From contig CAZVFE010000079.1 in NCBI GenBank assembly GCA_964626405.1, positions 1-6,816 of the forward strand: DNA of 6,816 nucleotides, in the 5' to 3' direction. Under the pieces are notes generated by a model, which saw only the letters and a list, made by a program, of their open reading frames with translations, did not search any database and was not told where the DNA came from. Of the stretch, positions 5,733-6,816 are shown in pieces. Source of the DNA: CAZVFE01 sp964626405. Its GTDB lineage: Bacteria; Bacteroidota; Bacteroidia; Cytophagales; Spirosomataceae. The stretch's first letter is position 1, and every line of letters begins with the position of its first letter. The translations under genes were made by a program, and so were the position numbers.

Positions 5733-6816
5733 TGCACCTTTATTTCCATATCCCTTATTGTCATTTAGCCTGTCATTATTGCGATTTCCATTTTTCAACT
5801 AATATTAAAACGAAAAATGATCTGATTGAGGCAATGGTTCAAGAATTGGAGATTTCAAAAAATTATCTTTCAAATAAGAATCTTGAAACCATTTATTTTG
5901 GGGGTGGTACTCCCTCCCTATTATCAAAAGAAGATTTTCAAAAGATTTTCGACAAAATTCATTCGCTATATTCCATCAATAAAGCGGCTGAAATCACCAT
6001 TGAGACTAACCCAGAGGATATAAATGAGGAAAATCTCCTTAATTGGAAATCTTTGAATATCAATCGCCTATCCATTGGTATCCAAACTTTAAATGATGAT
6101 ATCCTTAAAAATTTAAATAGAAACCATACCAAAGAAGATTCCCTTAAAGCCATTGAATTATGCAAAAAATTTAATTTCAATGTCCTTACGACTGATCTGA
6201 TTTATGGACTACCCGGACAAACTGAAGAAATCTTAAAGGAGGACATTAAAATATTGGCGGAAAATAATATTCCGCATATTTCAGCATATAATTTAACTAT
6301 TGAACCCAATACAGTTTTTGGAAAATGGAAAAAAGAAGGAAAATTAATCGATTTTGATAATCATATTCATGCAAAATATATGGAAATCCTTTTTTCTGAA
6401 TTAAAGAAGTATGGATATGAAAATTATGAAATTTCAAATTTCGCAAAAAATCAAGCCTACTCCGTCCATAATACCGCCTATTGGAGAAATGAAGAATACC
6501 TTGGAATTGGTCCAAGCGCCCATAGTTTTAACTATTCGAGCAGACAATGGAATATTGCCAATAATCCAAAATATATTCAATTAATAAAGGAAGGAAAAGA
6601 CTATTTTGAAAAGGAAGAATTAACTGAAATAGATAAAATAAACGAATATATCCTTACCAATATCCGTACCAAATGGGGACTTAATCTTGCTCTGCTAAAA
6701 GAGAATTTTACGCGTTTAAATGAACTTTTCCCAGAAAAATACTTAGAAAATCTTCAAAAACAAGGCCTTGCAAGAATAGAAAATGAATTTTTAATCTTAA
6801 ATTTCGAAGGAAAACT
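5732..6816 (+). CDS. hemW: HemW-like radical SAM protein (heme chaperone family), 3' end cut by the window
   Basis: An open frame of 361 codons runs from the ATG that overlaps the M16 stop (TAATG) to the window edge without a stop. HemW proteins are usually about 375-380 residues, so probably only 15-20 residues are missing. The protein starts MHLYFHIPYCHLACHYCDF with the radical-SAM cluster CxxxCxxC at Cys10, Cys14 and Cys17. Asp-Phe after the third Cys is as in HemW; true oxygen-independent coproporphyrinogen oxidase HemN has a further Cys there. Also seen are YFGGGTPSLL (55-64, SAM-binding glycines), RLSIGIQT (112-119), TDLIYGLPGQT (154-164), AYNLTIEPNT (185-194), YEISNFA (232-238), HNTAYW (246-251), YLGIGPSAHSF (256-266) and a HemN_C-like C-terminal domain containing IRTKWGLNL (311-319). 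HemW is described as binding heme and delivering it to cytochromes or respiratory enzymes. Databases often label such genes 'coproporphyrinogen III oxidase', which this Cys pattern does not support. Confidence 0.94.
   Translation, partial: MHLYFHIPYCHLACHYCDFHFSTNIKTKNDLIEAMVQELEISKNYLSNKNLETIYFGGGTPSLLSKEDFQKIFDKIHSLYSINKAAEITIETNPEDINEENLLNWKSLNINRLSIGIQTLNDDILKNLNRNHTKEDSLKAIELCKKFNFNVLTTDLIYGLPGQTEEILKEDIKILAENNIPHISAYNLTIEPNTVFGKWKKEGKLIDFDNHIHAKYMEILFSELKKYGYENYEISNFAKNQAYSVHNTAYWRNEEYLGIGPSAHSFNYSSRQWNIANNPKYIQLIKEGKDYFEKEELTEIDKINEYILTNIRTKWGLNLALLKENFTRLNELFPEKYLENLQKQGLARIENEFLILNFEGK

Noticed and set aside
5826..6515. Short open frames on both strands across the hemW region
   Set aside because: They are out of frame with the continuous HemW reading frame (5732 to the edge), which has all the family motifs.

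Overview
The window is a compact, AT-rich stretch of ordinary chromosomal housekeeping genes, most likely from a member of the Bacteroidota. Three things point there. Exact copies of the Bacteroidota-type -7 promoter box (TAnnTTTG, here always TAATTTTG) lie just upstream of three genes. Purine-rich Shine-Dalgarno sequences are not evident before the starts. The proteins also look like those of that phylum (PyrR next to PyrB, a type 2 PyrF with the DAKRGD motif, a small cytosolic M16 peptidase). A finer placement cannot be made from this sequence alone. Gene density is very high: the longest space between genes is about 77 bases, and there are no tRNA or rRNA genes, insertion sequences, CRISPR arrays or phage genes.

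Layout. At the left, on the minus strand, pyrF (orotidine-5'-phosphate decarboxylase) is followed 12 bases later by a GNAT acetyltransferase, read as a two-gene unit. Divergent from pyrF, on the plus strand, lies a lone dTDP-sugar 3,5-epimerase gene (rfbC family). Next comes pyrR-pyrB, a two-gene pyrimidine unit with its own strong promoter and essentially no 5' leader. pyrB runs tail-to-tail, with overlapping stop codons, into a minus-strand GT9 (heptosyltransferase-family) gene. That gene is head-to-head with a plus-strand M16 zinc peptidase gene, which overlaps by one base (TAATG) with a radical-SAM gene of the HemW family. HemW is cut by the right edge only shortly before its expected end.

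Functional themes. Three genes belong to de novo UMP synthesis or its control (pyrF, pyrB, pyrR) but sit in two separate transcription units. Two genes (rfbC and the GT9 gene) suit cell-surface polysaccharide or lipopolysaccharide synthesis. HemW relates to heme handling.

No new system is evident. The most interesting observation concerns PyrR. Its gene has no room for an attenuator leader, several positions recalled as RNA-contacting in Bacillus subtilis PyrR are changed, and the last Thr of the PRPP loop is Met. This suggests that PyrR does not work here by classical mRNA attenuation.
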